Shown piece after piece: positions 1-10,700 of a stretch of 64,000 nt of DNA. The DNA comes from Enterobacter cloacae subsp. cloacae ATCC 13047 (lineage in GTDB: Bacteria > Pseudomonadota > Gammaproteobacteria > Enterobacterales > Enterobacteriaceae). Numbering within the stretch: the stretch's first letter is position 1; each line of letters starts with the position of its first letter. Made by a program: the position numbers and the translations under genes. The notes below the pieces were generated by a model that saw only the letters and a list, made by a program, of their open reading frames with translations, did no database searches and was not told the origin of the DNA. Location: contig NC_014121.1 of assembly GCF_000025565.1 (NCBI RefSeq), positions 5,108,216 through 5,172,215 on the forward strand, given 5' to 3'.

Positions 1-1476
1 CACCAGCTTGTTCAGGTAGCGGTTATACTCCAGCGGCTGATGGCTAATGATTGAATCCATGCTTGGGGCACGGTTATACAGATACCACCCGGTGCGGTTC
101 GCGCGGCCCGGCGGCACATAGATAAAGGTCAGGTTTGGCTCTGACAGATCGGGCGAAATTTGCGGGTTAACCAGAGTGACTTTGCCCGGCAGCGCTTCAA
201 ACGCGGCATACAGTTTGCGGGTCAAAACCCCGATGTCCTGCGGGCTGGCGGACACGCTGAGATTGTTACGGCGCGCAAAGCGGATCAGGTTACGGTAGCT
301 TTGCATCATCGCATCAAGCAGTTCGTTGTGCGCTTCACGCACCTGATCGATTTTCCAGTTGGCGCGATTGTCGAGCATGGAGAGACGCTCTTCGCCCCAT
401 CCCCACTCTTTGACGAGCTGAGAAACCACTTCACGACGCCAGCCCACGCAGGCGCGTTCGCGGCTCAATTTCTCACAAACTTTGAGATAGAAACATCGAC
501 GCACCAGGTCGAGACGCGTGGTGTCATCAATGGCTTTCAGGTATTCGGTAACGCGTTCCAGCATCATGCAGTAGGCATCAAGCCCAAAGGAGACAATCTC
601 CCCGTCGTGCAGACGCTGCTTGATATCTTTCGCCAGCAGGCGTGGGGTTGGGTATTCCCAGGAATAGGCTTCGAGCAACAGCGTTTTCAGCACCGCTTTG
701 TACGGTGAGTCGATGCTCTTATAAAGCTGCCAGAGGCTCGCGCCAAAGTACTCTTCGGCTGACAGGGAGCTCAGGCCGCCCAAATCCAGCCATTCGTTTG
801 GCGTCAGTACGCCCTGCGCGTAGAGCGACATCACGTAATCATCGTAATGCTCTTCTTCTTCGCACGGGACCATATTCCACAGAATACGCTTCCCGGCCAG
901 ACGCACTGCCGTACGGTAAAATTCGTCCAGCAATAAGATGTGCTGCGTGGAGCCGCAGTCCTCACCACCCAGACTGCCGCTTTCGTTATGGCGGAAACGG
1001 TTTTCATCAATCAGGAAGAAGCTCACTTCCACGCCAAGCGATGCCGCCCAGCTTTCCAGCAGGCTACATTTACGCTGCAGCAACTGACGCTCTTCGTTAT
1101 CGAGCCAGGATTGATGGCAGACCCAGATGTCCAGGTCAGACGAACAGCTTTGCCCTACCGAAGAGGTGCTCCCCATGGAGTAAACGCCGGTGATAGGCAG
1201 TTCACCTTTCGGGGATTCCTGCGGCGGCATGCCACGGTAGAGTTCAAGTTCGTTGAGATAATGCTGTTGGGTTTCATCAGGCGTGAAAAGGCAAATGCCC
1301 TTGGGAACGTTACCGTCAAGGTAACCCGGCATCAGCGGATGGTGATAGTGCAATAATGTCGGCAGCAGACTGTATACCTGCTGGAAAGCAGGGCCCATGG
1401 CAGCAAGCGCGCGATCCACACGCAGTTGATTGATGGCATCCAGTCTCTGTTTCAGAGTCTCAATATAGAGGTACAA
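1..1476 (-). CDS. cyaA: Adenylate cyclase, class I (5' part; continues beyond the left edge)
   Basis: Makes cAMP from ATP, the signal for CRP-dependent catabolite control; cytosolic and activated by phosphorylated EIIA-Glc in enterics. About 492 N-terminal codons are present of a family length near 850, so the C-terminal regulatory domain lies outside the window. The protein starts [18 protein letters not shown] and carries the class I catalytic motif [17 protein letters not shown] near residues 102-118, with the paired Asp residues of the nucleotidyltransferase fold. The start is TTG at 1476, the weak start known for enteric cyaA; no upstream in-frame ATG fits. It is divergent from hemC, the usual enteric order. 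A CRP site lies upstream. Confidence 0.96.
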   Translation of the reverse strand, partial: MYLYIETLKQRLDAINQLRVDRALAAMGPAFQQVYSLLPTLLHYHHPLMPGYLDGNVPKGICLFTPDETQQHYLNELELYRGMPPQESPKGELPITGVYSMGSTSSVGQSCSSDLDIWVCHQSWLDNEERQLLQRKCSLLESWAASLGVEVSFFLIDENRFRHNESGSLGGEDCGSTQHILLLDEFYRTAVRLAGKRILWNMVPCEEEEHYDDYVMSLYAQGVLTPNEWLDLGGLSSLSAEEYFGASLWQLYKSIDSPYKAVLKTLLLEAYSWEYPTPRLLAKDIKQRLHDGEIVSFGLDAYCMMLERVTEYLKAIDDTTRLDLVRRCFYLKVCEKLSRERACVGWRREVVSQLVKEWGWGEERLSMLDNRANWKIDQVREAHNELLDAMMQSYRNLIRFARRNNLSVSASPQDIGVLTRKLYAAFEALPGKVTLVNPQISPDLSEPNLTFIYVPPGRANRTGWYLYNRAPSMDSIISHQPLEYNRYLNKLV

Positions 1477-1608
1477 GACGTATCGCCTGATGTTTCCGGG
1501 TGTCGCAAGCTATTCAAAAACCAAAATATCAGCGAGCCCGCAGTATTTCAAAAAGATAACCGTTACCCTTTTTCGCCCTTATCATTATGCTGGTACCGAC
1601 GAAAAAAT

Positions 1609-1636
1609 GGTCTAAAACGTGATCAATTTAACACCT
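1609..1636 (-). promoter_or_regulatory. CRP site in the cyaA promoter region
   Basis: The minus strand reads TGTTA-AATTGA-TCACG (1618-1633), a good match to the CRP half-sites TGTGA-N6-TCACA. The surrounding 28 bp closely match, from memory, the E. coli cyaA P2 operator at which cAMP-CRP represses cyaA. CATAAT-like AT-rich sequence lies just downstream toward cyaA. The rest of the 1477-1826 divergent interval must hold the hemC promoter, which I could not place with confidence. Confidence 0.75.
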
Positions 1637-1826
1637 TGCCGATTGACCGTAAAGAAAGTTGCGCTACATACAAAGTGTAGCACCGTTCTGTACGTGTAAA
1701 TTCCTTAATACGGCTGTGGCTGACGAGAACTCCCGCCCTGTCCCTCTCTTCTTCATCACCGTAAAACTGCCATCCCAGAGTCAACAATGTTAGGATGGTT
1801 AGCGATTGATAATGACGGTAACAAGC

Positions 1827-2768
1827 ATGTTAGACAATGTTTTGAGAATTGCCACACGCCAAAGCCCTCTTGCGCTCTGGCAGGCACATTATGTTAAGCA
1901 GCGCCTGGAAGCCTGCCACAGCGGCTTGCGCGTCGAGCTGGTGCCCATGGTCACGCGCGGCGATGTGATCCTTGATACGCCGCTGGCGAAAGTGGGCGGC
2001 AAAGGCTTGTTTGTCAAAGAACTGGAACTGGCATTGCTTGAGAACCGCGCCGATATCGCCGTGCATTCGATGAAAGACGTGCCCGTCGAGTTCCCGGAAG
2101 GGCTGGGGCTGGTGACCATTTGCGAGCGCGAGGATCCGCGCGATGCGTTTGTCTCTAACCAGTTTGACTCGCTTGATGCGTTGCCCAAAGGCAGCGTGGT
2201 TGGCACGTCCAGTTTACGCCGCCAGTGTCAGTTGGCTGAACGCCGTCCGGATCTGATCATACGCTCGCTGCGCGGTAACGTTGGCACGCGTCTGGGCAAG
2301 CTGGATAACGGCGATTACGATGCCATTATCCTCGCGGTAGCAGGTCTTAAGCGTCTGGGGCTGGAGTCACGCATTCGCGTCGCATTGCCACCAGAGCTCT
2401 CTTTGCCGGCCGTGGGACAGGGCGCTGTAGGTATTGAGTGCCGTCTGGATGACAGGCGTACCCGTGAACTGCTTGCGCCGCTGAATCATGACGAGACGGC
2501 CATTCGCGTCAAAGCCGAGCGTGCGATGAATACCCGCCTTGAAGGGGGGTGCCAGGTGCCGATTGGCAGCTATGCTGAATTAATTAACGGTGAACTGTGG
2601 CTGCGTGCGCTGGTTGGCGCGCCGGACGGTTCGCAGATGGTACGCGGTGAGCGCCGCGGTAAACCGCAAGATGCTGAGCAGCTTGGCATTTCGCTGGCGG
2701 AAGAGTTACTGGATAACGGTGCCCGCGAGATTCTGGCTGTCGTTTACGATGGAGAGCCCCCTGCATGA
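1827..2768 (+). CDS. hemC: Porphobilinogen deaminase (hydroxymethylbilane synthase)
   Basis: Condenses four porphobilinogens into the linear tetrapyrrole hydroxymethylbilane in haem synthesis; cytosolic. From ATG 1827 the product ([19 protein letters not shown]) is 313 aa, the family length. A TTG at 1806 and an ATG at 1812 in the same frame would add 7 or 5 residues; I prefer 1827 because it matches the family N-terminus. Visible motifs: [43 protein letters not shown] and [12 protein letters not shown]. The Cys of the last motif anchors the dipyrromethane cofactor (about residue 242). The gene overlaps hemD by 4 nt and is first in hemCDXY. Confidence 0.97.
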   Translation: MLDNVLRIATRQSPLALWQAHYVKQRLEACHSGLRVELVPMVTRGDVILDTPLAKVGGKGLFVKELELALLENRADIAVHSMKDVPVEFPEGLGLVTICEREDPRDAFVSNQFDSLDALPKGSVVGTSSLRRQCQLAERRPDLIIRSLRGNVGTRLGKLDNGDYDAIILAVAGLKRLGLESRIRVALPPELSLPAVGQGAVGIECRLDDRRTRELLAPLNHDETAIRVKAERAMNTRLEGGCQVPIGSYAELINGELWLRALVGAPDGSQMVRGERRGKPQDAEQLGISLAEELLDNGAREILAVVYDGEPPA

Positions 2769-3505
2769 GTATTCTCGTCACCCGCCCTTCTCCCGCAGGA
2801 GAGCAGTTAGTGAGCCGTCTGCGCGCACTGGGGCAGGTGGCCTGGAGTTTTCCGCTTATTGAATTCTCCCCGGGTCGGGAGCTGTCCGCGCTCGCCGACC
2901 ATATGAATACCCTTCAGGAAGGCGACCTGCTGTTTGCCTTGTCGCAACATGCCGTGGAATTTGCCCATGCGCAGCTACAACAGCAGGGACTGAACTGGCC
3001 TACCGCGCCACGCTATTTCGCGATTGGCCGTTCCACCGCCCTGGCGCTGCATACCGTAAGTGGAGCAGACGTACGTTACCCGTTAGATCGGGAAACCAGC
3101 GAAGTCTTGCTACAATTACCTGAATTACAAACCCTAATCGGAAAACGTGCGCTGATTTTACGCGGTAACGGCGGACGCGAACTGTTAGGCGAAACGCTGC
3201 GTGAACGCGGAGCTGACGTCACGTTTTGCGAATGTTATCAACGCTGTGCAAAACATTACGATGGTGCACAAGAGGCGATGCGCTGGCATACGCGCGGCAT
3301 TACAACGCTGGTGGTGACCAGCGGCGAAATGCTGCAGCAACTCTGGTCGCTGGTGCCGCTTTGGTATCGTGAAAACTGGTTACTCCACTGTCGGCTTTTG
3401 GTCGTCAGTGAGCGTCTGGCGAACCTCGCCCGGGAACTGGGCTGGCAAGATATTCGGATCGCTGATAACGCCGACAACGATGCGCTGCTGCGCGCATTAC
3501 AATAA
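2765..3505 (+). CDS. hemD: Uroporphyrinogen-III synthase
   Basis: Cyclises hydroxymethylbilane with inversion of ring D to give uroporphyrinogen III, the branch point to haem, sirohaem and cobalamin. The 246 aa length equals the enteric enzyme. The N-terminus [15 protein letters not shown] and the segment [12 protein letters not shown] are typical; the family has low overall conservation. The start codon lies in an ATGA overlap with the hemC stop, so translation is probably coupled and the two consecutive pathway enzymes are made together. Confidence 0.95.
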   Translation: MSILVTRPSPAGEQLVSRLRALGQVAWSFPLIEFSPGRELSALADHMNTLQEGDLLFALSQHAVEFAHAQLQQQGLNWPTAPRYFAIGRSTALALHTVSGADVRYPLDRETSEVLLQLPELQTLIGKRALILRGNGGRELLGETLRERGADVTFCECYQRCAKHYDGAQEAMRWHTRGITTLVVTSGEMLQQLWSLVPLWYRENWLLHCRLLVVSERLANLARELGWQDIRIADNADNDALLRALQ

Positions 3506-3526
3506 CTCTCATAATGGGATGCCATA

Positions 3527-4723
3527 ATGACGGAACACGACAAATCCTCCGCCGTGGTTGAAGAGACCAGGGAGACTGTGGACATGACGCCACAGTCAGA
3601 AACGACTGAGAAAACCGTTGAGAAGAAAAACGGCAGCAACAAGACCAGCCTTGCGCTGAGCGCGATTGCCATCGCCATTGCGCTGGCAGCAGGCGTCAGC
3701 CTCTACGGTCTGGTGAAACAGCAAAGCACCAATCAGACGGCAACCAGCGACGCGCTGGTTAATCAGCTCGCTGCGCTGCAAAAAGCGCAGGAGACACAAA
3801 AAACCGAGCTGGAAGGCGTCATCAAACAGCAGGCCGCCGCGCTTGCCGATGCGAACAGCAAACAGGAAGAGCTAACCAAACAGCTGGACGAAGTGCAGCA
3901 AAAAGTGGCCTCCATTTCCGGTACCGATGCCAAAACATGGCTGCTTTCTCAGGCCGATTTTCTGGTGAAACTGGCCGGGCGTAAGCTCTGGAGCGATCAG
4001 GATGTCACCACCGCCGCCGCTCTGCTGAAAAGCGCAGATGCGAGCCTGGCGGACATGAACGATCCAAGCCTCATCACTGCACGTCGCGCCATTACCGAAG
4101 ACATCGCCAGCCTCTCCGCCGTTTCTCAGGTGGATTATGACGGCATCATCCTCAAGGTAAATCAGCTCTCGAACCAGATTGATAACCTGCAGCTGGCAGA
4201 TAACAACGACGACGATTCTCCCATGGATTCCGACGGCACCGAACTGTCCAGCTCCCTGAGCGAGTGGCGTGTAAACCTGCAAAAAAGCTGGCAGAACTTT
4301 ATGGACAGCTTCATCACCATTCGTCGCCGTGATGAAACCGCCGTGCCGCTGTTAGCGCCGAACCAGGATATCTACCTGCGTGAGAACATTCGTTCCCGTC
4401 TGCTGGTCGCGGCCCAGGCCGTGCCACGTCATCAGGAAGAGACCTACAAACAGGCGCTGGATAACGTCTCCACATGGGTACGTGCTTACTACGATACCGA
4501 TGATGCCACCACCACGGCGTTCCTCGATGACATCGACAAACTGAGTCAGCAGAACATCACCATGAACGTGCCGGATAAACTGGCCAGCCAGCCGATTCTG
4601 GAAAAGCTGATGCAAACGCGCGTACGTAACCTGCTGGCACAGCCGGGCGTTCCGGCTGAGCAGACGGGTGAACCTGCACCAGCCGCCGCGCCCGCGCCTG
4701 AAAGCGCCCCACAAGGAGAGTAA
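3527..4723 (+). CDS. hemX: HemX, membrane-anchored coiled-coil protein of the hem operon
   Basis: A 398 aa protein in the third position of hemCDXY. The N-terminal ~40 residues are polar. One membrane segment lies at about residues 41-62 ([21 protein letters not shown]), followed by a long Gln/Lys/Glu/Ala-rich region (about 70-135) with coiled-coil character. The C-terminus is rich in Pro/Ala ([11 protein letters not shown]), so the bulk probably sits in the periplasm. The old label 'uroporphyrinogen III methyltransferase' is doubtful, as no SAM-binding motif is visible. Its true function is not established; a scaffold or assembly role for haem enzymes is inference from the operon. It ends 2 nt before hemY. 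Confidence 0.9.
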   Translation: MTEHDKSSAVVEETRETVDMTPQSETTEKTVEKKNGSNKTSLALSAIAIAIALAAGVSLYGLVKQQSTNQTATSDALVNQLAALQKAQETQKTELEGVIKQQAAALADANSKQEELTKQLDEVQQKVASISGTDAKTWLLSQADFLVKLAGRKLWSDQDVTTAAALLKSADASLADMNDPSLITARRAITEDIASLSAVSQVDYDGIILKVNQLSNQIDNLQLADNNDDDSPMDSDGTELSSSLSEWRVNLQKSWQNFMDSFITIRRRDETAVPLLAPNQDIYLRENIRSRLLVAAQAVPRHQEETYKQALDNVSTWVRAYYDTDDATTTAFLDDIDKLSQQNITMNVPDKLASQPILEKLMQTRVRNLLAQPGVPAEQTGEPAPAAAPAPESAPQGE

Positions 4724-4725
4724 CG

Positions 4726-5925
4726 ATGCTTAAAGTACTCTTACTCTTTATCCTGCTGATCGCCGGGATCGTCCTTGGGCCGATGCTTGCCGGTCACCAG
4801 GGATACGTGTTGATCCAGACCGACAATTACAACATCGAAACCAGCGTAACGGGTCTGGTGATCATTCTGATCCTGGGCGTTGTGGTGCTGCTGGCGCTGG
4901 AGTGGATCCTGCGCCGTATTTTCCGCACCGGTGCCCATACCCGTGGCTGGTTCGTTGGCCGCAAGCGCCGTCGCGCCCGTAAGCAGACCGAGCAGGCGCT
5001 GATTAAGCTCGCCGAGGGCGACTATCAGCAGGTGGAAAAGCTGATGTCCAAAAACGCCGATCACGCCGAACAACCCGTCGTGAACTATCTGTTGGCTGCT
5101 GAAGCAGCTCAACAGCGTGGTGACGAGGCCCGTGCAAATCAGCATCTGGAGCGCGCATCGGAGATGGCGTCCGACAACCAGATCCCGGTTGAGATCACTC
5201 GCGTTCGCCTGCAGCTGGCACGTAATGAAAACCATGCGGCTCGCCACGGCGTTGACCGTCTGCTGGAAATCACTCCTCGCCACCCTGAAGTGCTGCGCCT
5301 TGCCGAGCAGGCCTATATCCGTACCGGTGCCTGGGGTTCACTGCTGGACATTATTCCTTCGATGGCGAAAGCCGACGTGGGTGATGATGAACATCGTGAC
5401 GAACTCCAGCGCATGGCGTGGATTGGTTTGATGGATCAGGCGCGTGCCGATCTGGGCAGCGATGGTCTGAAAACCTGGTGGAAGAATCAGAGCCGCAAAA
5501 CACGTCAGCAGGTTCCTCTGCAGGTGGCAATGGCGGAACACCTGATTGAATGTGACGATCATGACACGGCTCAGGAGATCCTCCTCGACGGTCTGAAGCG
5601 CCAGTACGACGATCGTCTGGTCATGGTGATCCCGCGTCTGAAAACCAACAACCCTGAGCAAATCGAAAAAGTGCTGCGTCAACAGATCAAAACCGTTGGC
5701 GATCGTCCGCTGCTCTGGAGCACGCTGGGCCAGTCGCTGATGAAACACGGTGAATGGCAGGAGGCGAGCCTCGCCTTCCGTGCGGCGTTAAAACAGCGCC
5801 CGGACGCGTTTGACTATGCGTGGCTTGCCGATACGCTCGACAAGCAGCATAAACCGGAAGAAGCTGCCGCCATGCGGCGCGACGGGCTTCTGCTAACGCT
5901 ACAGAACAACGGAACGCAGCAGTAA
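4726..5925 (+). CDS. hemY: HemY, inner-membrane TPR protein
   Basis: A 399 aa protein, the usual length. Two hydrophobic segments (about residues 4-22 and 42-62) form the HemY N-terminal membrane hairpin, followed by an Arg-rich stretch and a long helical TPR region with recognisable repeats (for example PLLWSTLGQSLMKHGEWQEASLAFRAAL). It is not the oxygen-dependent protoporphyrinogen oxidase that carries the same symbol in Bacillus: no FAD motif is present. The role in late haem synthesis is uncertain. It is last in the operon and followed directly by a strong terminator. Confidence 0.93.
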   Translation: MLKVLLLFILLIAGIVLGPMLAGHQGYVLIQTDNYNIETSVTGLVIILILGVVVLLALEWILRRIFRTGAHTRGWFVGRKRRRARKQTEQALIKLAEGDYQQVEKLMSKNADHAEQPVVNYLLAAEAAQQRGDEARANQHLERASEMASDNQIPVEITRVRLQLARNENHAARHGVDRLLEITPRHPEVLRLAEQAYIRTGAWGSLLDIIPSMAKADVGDDEHRDELQRMAWIGLMDQARADLGSDGLKTWWKNQSRKTRQQVPLQVAMAEHLIECDDHDTAQEILLDGLKRQYDDRLVMVIPRLKTNNPEQIEKVLRQQIKTVGDRPLLWSTLGQSLMKHGEWQEASLAFRAALKQRPDAFDYAWLADTLDKQHKPEEAAAMRRDGLLLTLQNNGTQQ

Positions 5926-5932
5926 TTATCAA

Positions 5933-5956
5933 GGAGGCCAGACGGCCTCCTTTTTT
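5933..5956 (+). terminator. Rho-independent terminator of hemCDXY
   Basis: A 7-bp stem GGAGGCC / GGCCTCC with a 4-nt loop is followed by a run of T, starting 7 nt after the hemY stop codon. Confidence 0.93.
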
Positions 5957-5962
5957 AGGCAT

Positions 5963-5991
5963 AAAAAAACGCCTGCTATAAGAGCAGGCGT
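5963..5991 (-). terminator. Rho-independent terminator facing leftward
   Basis: Stem ACGCCTGCT / AGCAGGCGT with seven T on the minus strand. It stops leftward transcription before hemY, either readthrough from the tRNA operon or a transcript from the AT-rich segment 5997-6433. Confidence 0.8.
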
Positions 5992-5996
5992 TAAAA

Positions 5997-6433
5997 CAGG
6001 TCTGTAAGACAACATATTTGGTGCTTCACTCAACGTTATGCCCATGGTGTCTGATGAGGCCGAAGCGACATCTGTCAGTGGACGATAAGCACCGTAAATG
6101 GCTCTGCATCATTCCTGAGTTTATGAGGCACGAAGGCGAACATAAGAGATGGAATGAGCATCTACACGTATATTATTGCACGTTACATGCCAACGTTACA
6201 CGAAGAAATTTTACATCGCGCAACATTTTAAGATAAAAGGAATTTCTGCTGCTAAGACCCGTCTGACGCACCATAAGATATCGGTAAAAGCGCAGAAGTG
6301 TCGTCAGAAAGAGACGGTTAAGACGCTGATGAAATATTATTTTAGTTTTCAATTAATTAAGTGTCGCTGGTTCGCGACAACAGGAAACGCGTATGTCGGG
6401 GAATGGATACAGAGGTGAAAAGCCGCAGAAAAC
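5997..6433. other. AT-rich segment with no supported gene, between hemY and the tRNA operon
   Basis: About 440 bases, clearly richer in A/T than the flanking genes. Small open frames exist (for example 72 codons at 6018-6236 and 80 codons at 6176-6418), but they overlap each other, have no good ribosome binding site, show unlike-host composition and resemble nothing I know. In E. coli the asl genes lie in this interval. I read it as a remnant or spacer. Confidence 0.5.
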
Positions 6434-6435
6434 AA

Positions 6436-6458
6436 AAAACCCCGCCGAAGCGGGGTTC
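6436..6458 (-). terminator. Terminator of the argX-hisR-leuT-proM tRNA operon
   Basis: On the minus strand AACCCCGC-TTCG-GCGGGGTT followed by T-rich sequence, 5 nt after the 3' CCA of proM. The UUCG tetraloop is typical of strong enteric terminators. Confidence 0.93.
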
Positions 6459-6463
6459 AAAAT

Positions 6464-6540
6464 TGGTCGGCGAGAGAGGATTCGAACCTCCGACCCACTG
6501 GTCCCAAACCAGTTGCGCTACCAAGCTGCGCTACTCGCCG
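6464..6540 (-). tRNA. proM: tRNA-Pro (anticodon TGG)
   Basis: A 77-nt cloverleaf with encoded 3' CCA. The 5' CGGCGAG pairs with the 3' acceptor strand CTCGCCG; the anticodon loop is TTTGGGA and the T arm contains GGTTCGAATCC. It is last of the four-tRNA operon. Confidence 0.97.
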
Positions 6541-6582
6541 ATGTACTGCTTTTTGAATTTTTAGTTCAATTCATTAAAGTCG

Positions 6583-6669
6583 TGGTGCGAGGGGGGGGAC
6601 TTGAACCCCCACGTCCGTAAGAACACTAACACCTGAAGCTAGCGCGTCTACCAATTCCGCCACCTTCGC
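6583..6669 (-). tRNA. leuT: tRNA-Leu (anticodon CAG)
   Basis: An 87-nt class II tRNA with a long variable arm and encoded CCA. The acceptor pairs GCGAAGG with the 3' strand, the anticodon loop is CTTCAGG, and the T loop is GTTCAAGTC. Confidence 0.96.
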
Positions 6670-6689
6670 AATTCACAACTCTTCAATAA

Positions 6690-6765
6690 TGGGGTGGCTA
6701 ATGGGATTCGAACCCACGACAACTGGAATCACAATCCAGGGCTCTACCAACTGAGCTATAGCCAC
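6690..6765 (-). tRNA. hisR: tRNA-His (anticodon GTG)
   Basis: A 76-nt cloverleaf beginning GTGGCTATAGCTCAG; the anticodon loop is ATTGTGA and CCA is encoded. It sits between leuT and argX, the classical enteric order. Confidence 0.97.
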
Positions 6766-6832
6766 CACTGTATTCTTTCACGCGGTACTGACTACTTCTC
6801 AGACCACCGCAGCTCTAGCGCCGGGACTAAAA

Positions 6833-6909
<77 letters not shown>

Positions 6910-6929
6910 TTAGCGCCGTTGCGGGGCTG

Positions 6930-6959
6930 GATATTACGTACCTCCGACCCCGCTGTCTA
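6930..6959 (-). promoter_or_regulatory. Promoter of the argX-hisR-leuT-proM operon
   Basis: On the minus strand the -35 TAGACA (6954-6959) and the -10 TAATAT (6931-6936) are separated by 17 bp. A GC-rich discriminator (CCAGCCCCGC) follows, the signature of promoters under stringent (ppGpp) control, as expected for stable RNA. Confidence 0.85.
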
Positions 6960-7011
6960 GTGCTTTTTTGAAAAAAATGCGCGTTTGGTTATGGTTTGCA
7001 CATTTTGCCGC

Positions 7012-8397
7012 TTATTCCTCCACTTTCTGCGTGGTGACGCGGCGCCCCAGCCCAAATAGCTTATAGGCTGCAGTGACTGCCGCCAGGAAGATCATCCCGA
7101 CAAACAGCGACATGCGGGTATCATCATTAAAGTACATCCCGATTAATACGCAAATCAGGAACGCCATCGTCAAATAGTTCGCATACGGGAACAGAATCGA
7201 GCGGAACGGATGGCTGGCAATCGCCTGTTTATGCGCATGGCGGAAACGCAGCTGGCTGATCAGAATAACGAACCACGGCACCATCCCCGGCAGCACGCTG
7301 GCGCTGTAGACATAAACAAATACGCGCTGCGGATTTGGAATAATGTAGTTCAGGCATGAGCCAATCAGCAGGATGGCAATCGACACCGCCACACCCGCAA
7401 CAGGCACACCCGCGCGGGACACTTTACTCATTGCCGCAGGCAATTGGTTATTCTTCGAAAGCGCATAGAGCATACGACCGCAGCTGTACATTCCGCTGTT
7501 ACAGCCAGACAACGCCGCCGTCAGGACGACAAAGTTGATGATACCTGCCGCCGCCGTAATACCAATCTTCGCGAATGTTAAGACAAACGGGCTGCCTGTC
7601 GTGCCGATCTCATTCCACGGGAAGATGGTCACGATAACGAAGATCGCCCCCACATAGAAAATCAGGATACGCCACAGCACCTTACCCACTGCACTACGCA
7701 GCGTGACCTGCGGGTTCTTCGCTTCACCGGCTGTAATACCGATAAGCTCAACGCCCTGATAGGACGCGACAACGATACACAGCGCCGTCAGGAAGCCTTT
7801 CCAGCCACCAGCGAAGAAGCCGCCGTGTTCGGTCAGGTTACCGAAGCCAATCGCGTGACCACCGTTGCCAAAGCCGAAGAAGATGACGCCGAGTCCAACC
7901 ACAATCATCACGATGATGGTGGTGACTTTAATCATCGCAAACCAGAACTCGATTTCACCATAAAGGCGAACGGCTGCCAGGTTTGCCATTGCCACCAGCC
8001 CCACAGCAATCAGCGCCGGTATCCACTGGACCATATCCGGGAACCAGAACTGCACATACACCCCGATTGCGGTAATCTCCGAGATACCCACCGCCATCCA
8101 CATAAACCAGTATGACCAGGCCGTCAGATAGCCGAAGAACGGGCTCATGTAGCGGTGCGCATAGACGGCGAAAGAGCCGGTCACTGGCTCCAGGAAGAGC
8201 ATTTCGCCCATTGAACGCATGATGAAGAAAACGAACAGGCCAGCAATAATATATGCCAGCAGAACGGATGGCCCAGCCCATTTGAGCGTGCTTGCAGAGC
8301 CCATAAACAGGCCCACACCAATAGTGCCGCCCAGCGCTATCAGTTCAATATGACGAGCTTCCAGCCCACGCTGTAGCTCCGGTTTTTTCTCTGCCAT
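7012..8397 (-). CDS. yifK: Threonine/serine APC-family permease (YifK/ThrP)
   Basis: A 461 aa inner-membrane amino acid permease of the APC/AAT family with about 12 hydrophobic segments. The first helix holds the substrate-binding [11 protein letters not shown] (about residues 23-33); the consensus segments [21 protein letters not shown] and [18 protein letters not shown] are present. The sequence is nearly the same as enteric YifK, which is reported to import threonine and serine by proton symport. It sits downstream of wecG, its usual neighbour, but a 197-nt gap and an ACA-rich leader suggest its own transcript. Confidence 0.93.
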   Translation of the reverse strand: MAEKKPELQRGLEARHIELIALGGTIGVGLFMGSASTLKWAGPSVLLAYIIAGLFVFFIMRSMGEMLFLEPVTGSFAVYAHRYMSPFFGYLTAWSYWFMWMAVGISEITAIGVYVQFWFPDMVQWIPALIAVGLVAMANLAAVRLYGEIEFWFAMIKVTTIIVMIVVGLGVIFFGFGNGGHAIGFGNLTEHGGFFAGGWKGFLTALCIVVASYQGVELIGITAGEAKNPQVTLRSAVGKVLWRILIFYVGAIFVIVTIFPWNEIGTTGSPFVLTFAKIGITAAAGIINFVVLTAALSGCNSGMYSCGRMLYALSKNNQLPAAMSKVSRAGVPVAGVAVSIAILLIGSCLNYIIPNPQRVFVYVYSASVLPGMVPWFVILISQLRFRHAHKQAIASHPFRSILFPYANYLTMAFLICVLIGMYFNDDTRMSLFVGMIFLAAVTAAYKLFGLGRRVTTQKVEE

Positions 8398-8430
8398 AGA
8401 TCCTCGGTTGTGTTTGCTGTTTCCCGGCTT
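8398..8430 (-). promoter_or_regulatory. ACA-rich yifK 5' leader, candidate GcvB sRNA target
   Basis: Upstream of the yifK start the minus strand reads AAACAGCAAACACAACC, then GAGGATC as ribosome binding site. In Salmonella, ACA motifs upstream of the yifK Shine-Dalgarno act as translation enhancers and are masked by GcvB. The same arrangement is visible here. Regulation in this strain is inferred. Confidence 0.55.
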
Positions 8431-8594
8431 AATACCAGGTATTGTTTTTTAGGGGTACTAAAATACGGAGCGAATGGTTTCTTAAATTCTGCAAAATGGC
8501 AAACAATGCATTAAAAAAATAAATGCATTGCACAGTTTCGCAGCAGTTTTGCAGGGGAGTTGCAGCGCGAACAGCATATCGCGCTACATTTTGA

Positions 8595-9335
8595 TTACAT
8601 TTTTCCGGTGTAGTGCCAGGCGAGATAACGCAGCAGACGGAGCTGGCGTTTAATACGTGTTGGTTGCGACAGCAGGCGGTACAGCCACTCCAGTCCCAGG
8701 TTTTGCCATACCTTCGGCGCACGTTTTACATGGCCAGTGAAGACGTCATAGGTCCCGCCGACGCCCATATAGAGGGCATCCGGGCAAACCAGACGGCAAT
8801 CACGCATCAAAATTTCCTGGCGCGGTGAGCCCATCGCCACGGTGACAATTTTCGCCCCGCTGTCGCGCACGCGGTCAAAAAGCGCCTGCCGATCCTCTGG
8901 TTTAAAATAGCCGTCCTGACTACCCACAATATTAACATTCCACTGACGCCGCAGCTTCTGCTCGGTCTGCGCCAGGACCTCAGGCTTACCGCCAATAAGA
9001 AATACGGGCGTGCCTTCTGCCCCTGCACGTGCCATCAACTGTTCCCAGAGATCGGCCCCCGCGACGCGTGAAACATTAGCACCAGGAAACTTTTTGCGGA
9101 TCGAGCGTACCACGCTGATACCGTCCGCGTATTTAAACTCGGCGGCCTCGATCAGACTTCTGACTTCAGCGTTATCTTCTACCGCCAGCATTTTCTCCGC
9201 ATTGATGGCGACCAGCGTACCGGATTTCATCTGGCCACCCGCAAAGAGAAAATCCAGCGCGTGTTGCATATCGCGCCAGCCAATAAGCTGCAGGCCACGC
9301 AGCGCGTAGCGCGGTGCAGAGGTTGTGTCGGTCAT
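8595..9335 (-). CDS. wecG: UDP-N-acetyl-D-mannosaminuronate transferase (ECA lipid II synthesis)
   Basis: Transfers ManNAcA from UDP-ManNAcA to lipid I (GlcNAc-PP-undecaprenol), the second committed step of enterobacterial common antigen assembly. The 246 aa length equals E. coli WecG (RffM). It belongs to the WecG/TagA/CpsF glycosyltransferase family; visible motifs are [41 protein letters not shown] and [11 protein letters not shown]. It is the last gene of the wec operon, 12 nt after wzyE, with AAGGAT as ribosome binding site. Confidence 0.96.
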   Translation of the reverse strand: MTDTTSAPRYALRGLQLIGWRDMQHALDFLFAGGQMKSGTLVAINAEKMLAVEDNAEVRSLIEAAEFKYADGISVVRSIRKKFPGANVSRVAGADLWEQLMARAGAEGTPVFLIGGKPEVLAQTEQKLRRQWNVNIVGSQDGYFKPEDRQALFDRVRDSGAKIVTVAMGSPRQEILMRDCRLVCPDALYMGVGGTYDVFTGHVKRAPKVWQNLGLEWLYRLLSQPTRIKRQLRLLRYLAWHYTGKM

Positions 9336-9347
9336 GACTATCCTTAC

Positions 9348-10700
9348 TCAGACTTGCGACAGCGTTCTGCTGCCGTGTGGCTCGTGCTTATGCACAAGCC
9401 CTGCACTGTCAAACAACCAGTACAGCAGTTTGGCCAGCAGCAGGCAGACGCCGAAAACGACCATGAAGAAAACCACGCGCGAGACGAAGGAATCCAGCCC
9501 CTCGCGCGCCAGAACGATCATATTGAAAATGGCACCAAAGCAGAAACTGTGCAAAATGGCGGCCTTGTAGCGGTTAGTCTCTTCGTTGCCGAGCACATAG
9601 AGCCAGTCAAACCATTTGATAATCAGCCCTACCACAACCGCGCCCGGCAGAATAAACCAGCTTCCGCCCATGACCACCAGCGAACCAATCAGCGTAGGGG
9701 AAATGGCCAGACCTGAATGGTTGTTCAGCACTTCCCAGGTGAAGTAGTTCGCTGTGTTGAGCACGGCACCCGGGCGGTCAGGCCACAGCCACGACGGGAT
9801 AAACACATAGAAGTCACGCACAATGGGCGCCAGCCCCTGGAAATCGATTTTGTCGTAGTTTTGCAGCAGTAAAGCGAGGTTTTCCCACGGCGAGAAGGTG
9901 TCGCGTGTGAGATACAGGAAGGTGTAAAACGCTTCGTCACCGGCCACGTTTAGTCCATAGCGCTTAAGGGCCAGCCAGAACATCCCCACAATGCCAAACA
10001 CGCCCGCTGCCGCCAGCATCCACAGGGAGATCCATCCGCGAATGATGCCGATAAACAGGAAGATCGCAAAGGCGATAATAATGTTGGCGCGCGTCCCACC
10101 CACAATCATGTAGGTCAGGAAACCAAAGGCGACCGTGCTCACCAGGAAGAAGAGCCAGGCCTTACTGTCCTGGCGCAGGAAAAAGATCACCAGCATTGCC
10201 GGGATGAAGAAATAGAAGAAGCGCTTAAGCGCCACGCCCGAAACTTCGGCAGAAAAAATCTGACTGTAGGAGTGCAGCTTAAACAGCAAAAAGCCGTTAT
10301 GCATGAAGAAGATCCCCACGCTGACCAACGCGATGGTCATCAGCATTACCCACGTCAGATGGGTCTCTACCCGGTTCATGGTGAACAGCGGACGACGCGG
10401 CACACTCGCTTTCACCGCACGCAGACGCGTTTTATAGGTGACGTAGTACACCGCATAGAAGCAGGTCGCCGACAAGAGTGCCTGGAGCAGGATTTCCGGC
10501 GGCGCGACGCTCACGTCAAAACGGAAAACCAGAATACTGGTCAGCGGAAAACCGAAGAAGAAGGTCAGAAGAAACAGTAACGAGAAGAAGACGTTAAAGT
10601 TAAAACGCACGCGGCGGAACTCAAACCAGGTCAGAGTGGCGATAAATAGCGTGCTCAGAAGCCATACCACTAACAAGCCGCTGAATTGCAACTGGCTCAT
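9348..10700 (-). CDS. wzyE: ECA polymerase WzyE
   Basis: A polytopic inner-membrane protein that polymerises ECA trisaccharide units on undecaprenyl pyrophosphate in the periplasm. From ATG 10700 ([15 protein letters not shown]) it is 450 aa, the length of E. coli WzyE. This ATG is preceded by AGGAG at good spacing, whereas the frame's earlier start would run 13 residues into wecF. About a dozen hydrophobic segments are present, with typical stretches FFFGFPLTS and [14 protein letters not shown]. It overlaps the wecF end by 4 nt. Confidence 0.95.
   Translation of the reverse strand: MSQLQFSGLLVVWLLSTLFIATLTWFEFRRVRFNFNVFFSLLFLLTFFFGFPLTSILVFRFDVSVAPPEILLQALLSATCFYAVYYVTYKTRLRAVKASVPRRPLFTMNRVETHLTWVMLMTIALVSVGIFFMHNGFLLFKLHSYSQIFSAEVSGVALKRFFYFFIPAMLVIFFLRQDSKAWLFFLVSTVAFGFLTYMIVGGTRANIIIAFAIFLFIGIIRGWISLWMLAAAGVFGIVGMFWLALKRYGLNVAGDEAFYTFLYLTRDTFSPWENLALLLQNYDKIDFQGLAPIVRDFYVFIPSWLWPDRPGAVLNTANYFTWEVLNNHSGLAISPTLIGSLVVMGGSWFILPGAVVVGLIIKWFDWLYVLGNEETNRYKAAILHSFCFGAIFNMIVLAREGLDSFVSRVVFFMVVFGVCLLLAKLLYWLFDSAGLVHKHEPHGSRTLSQV

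Noticed and set aside
1426..1680. An 84-codon frame in the cyaA-hemC interval
   Set aside because: It overlaps the cyaA start and CRP site, and shows no family features.
1806..1826. Upstream start of hemC at TTG 1806 or ATG 1812
   Set aside because: The family N-terminus begins at ATG 1827 and gives the standard 313 aa.
6018..6236. A 72-codon frame with a CPWC motif in the AT-rich segment
   Set aside because: No ribosome site, overlaps another equally long frame, no family similarity I recognise. Kept only as part of the orphan segment.
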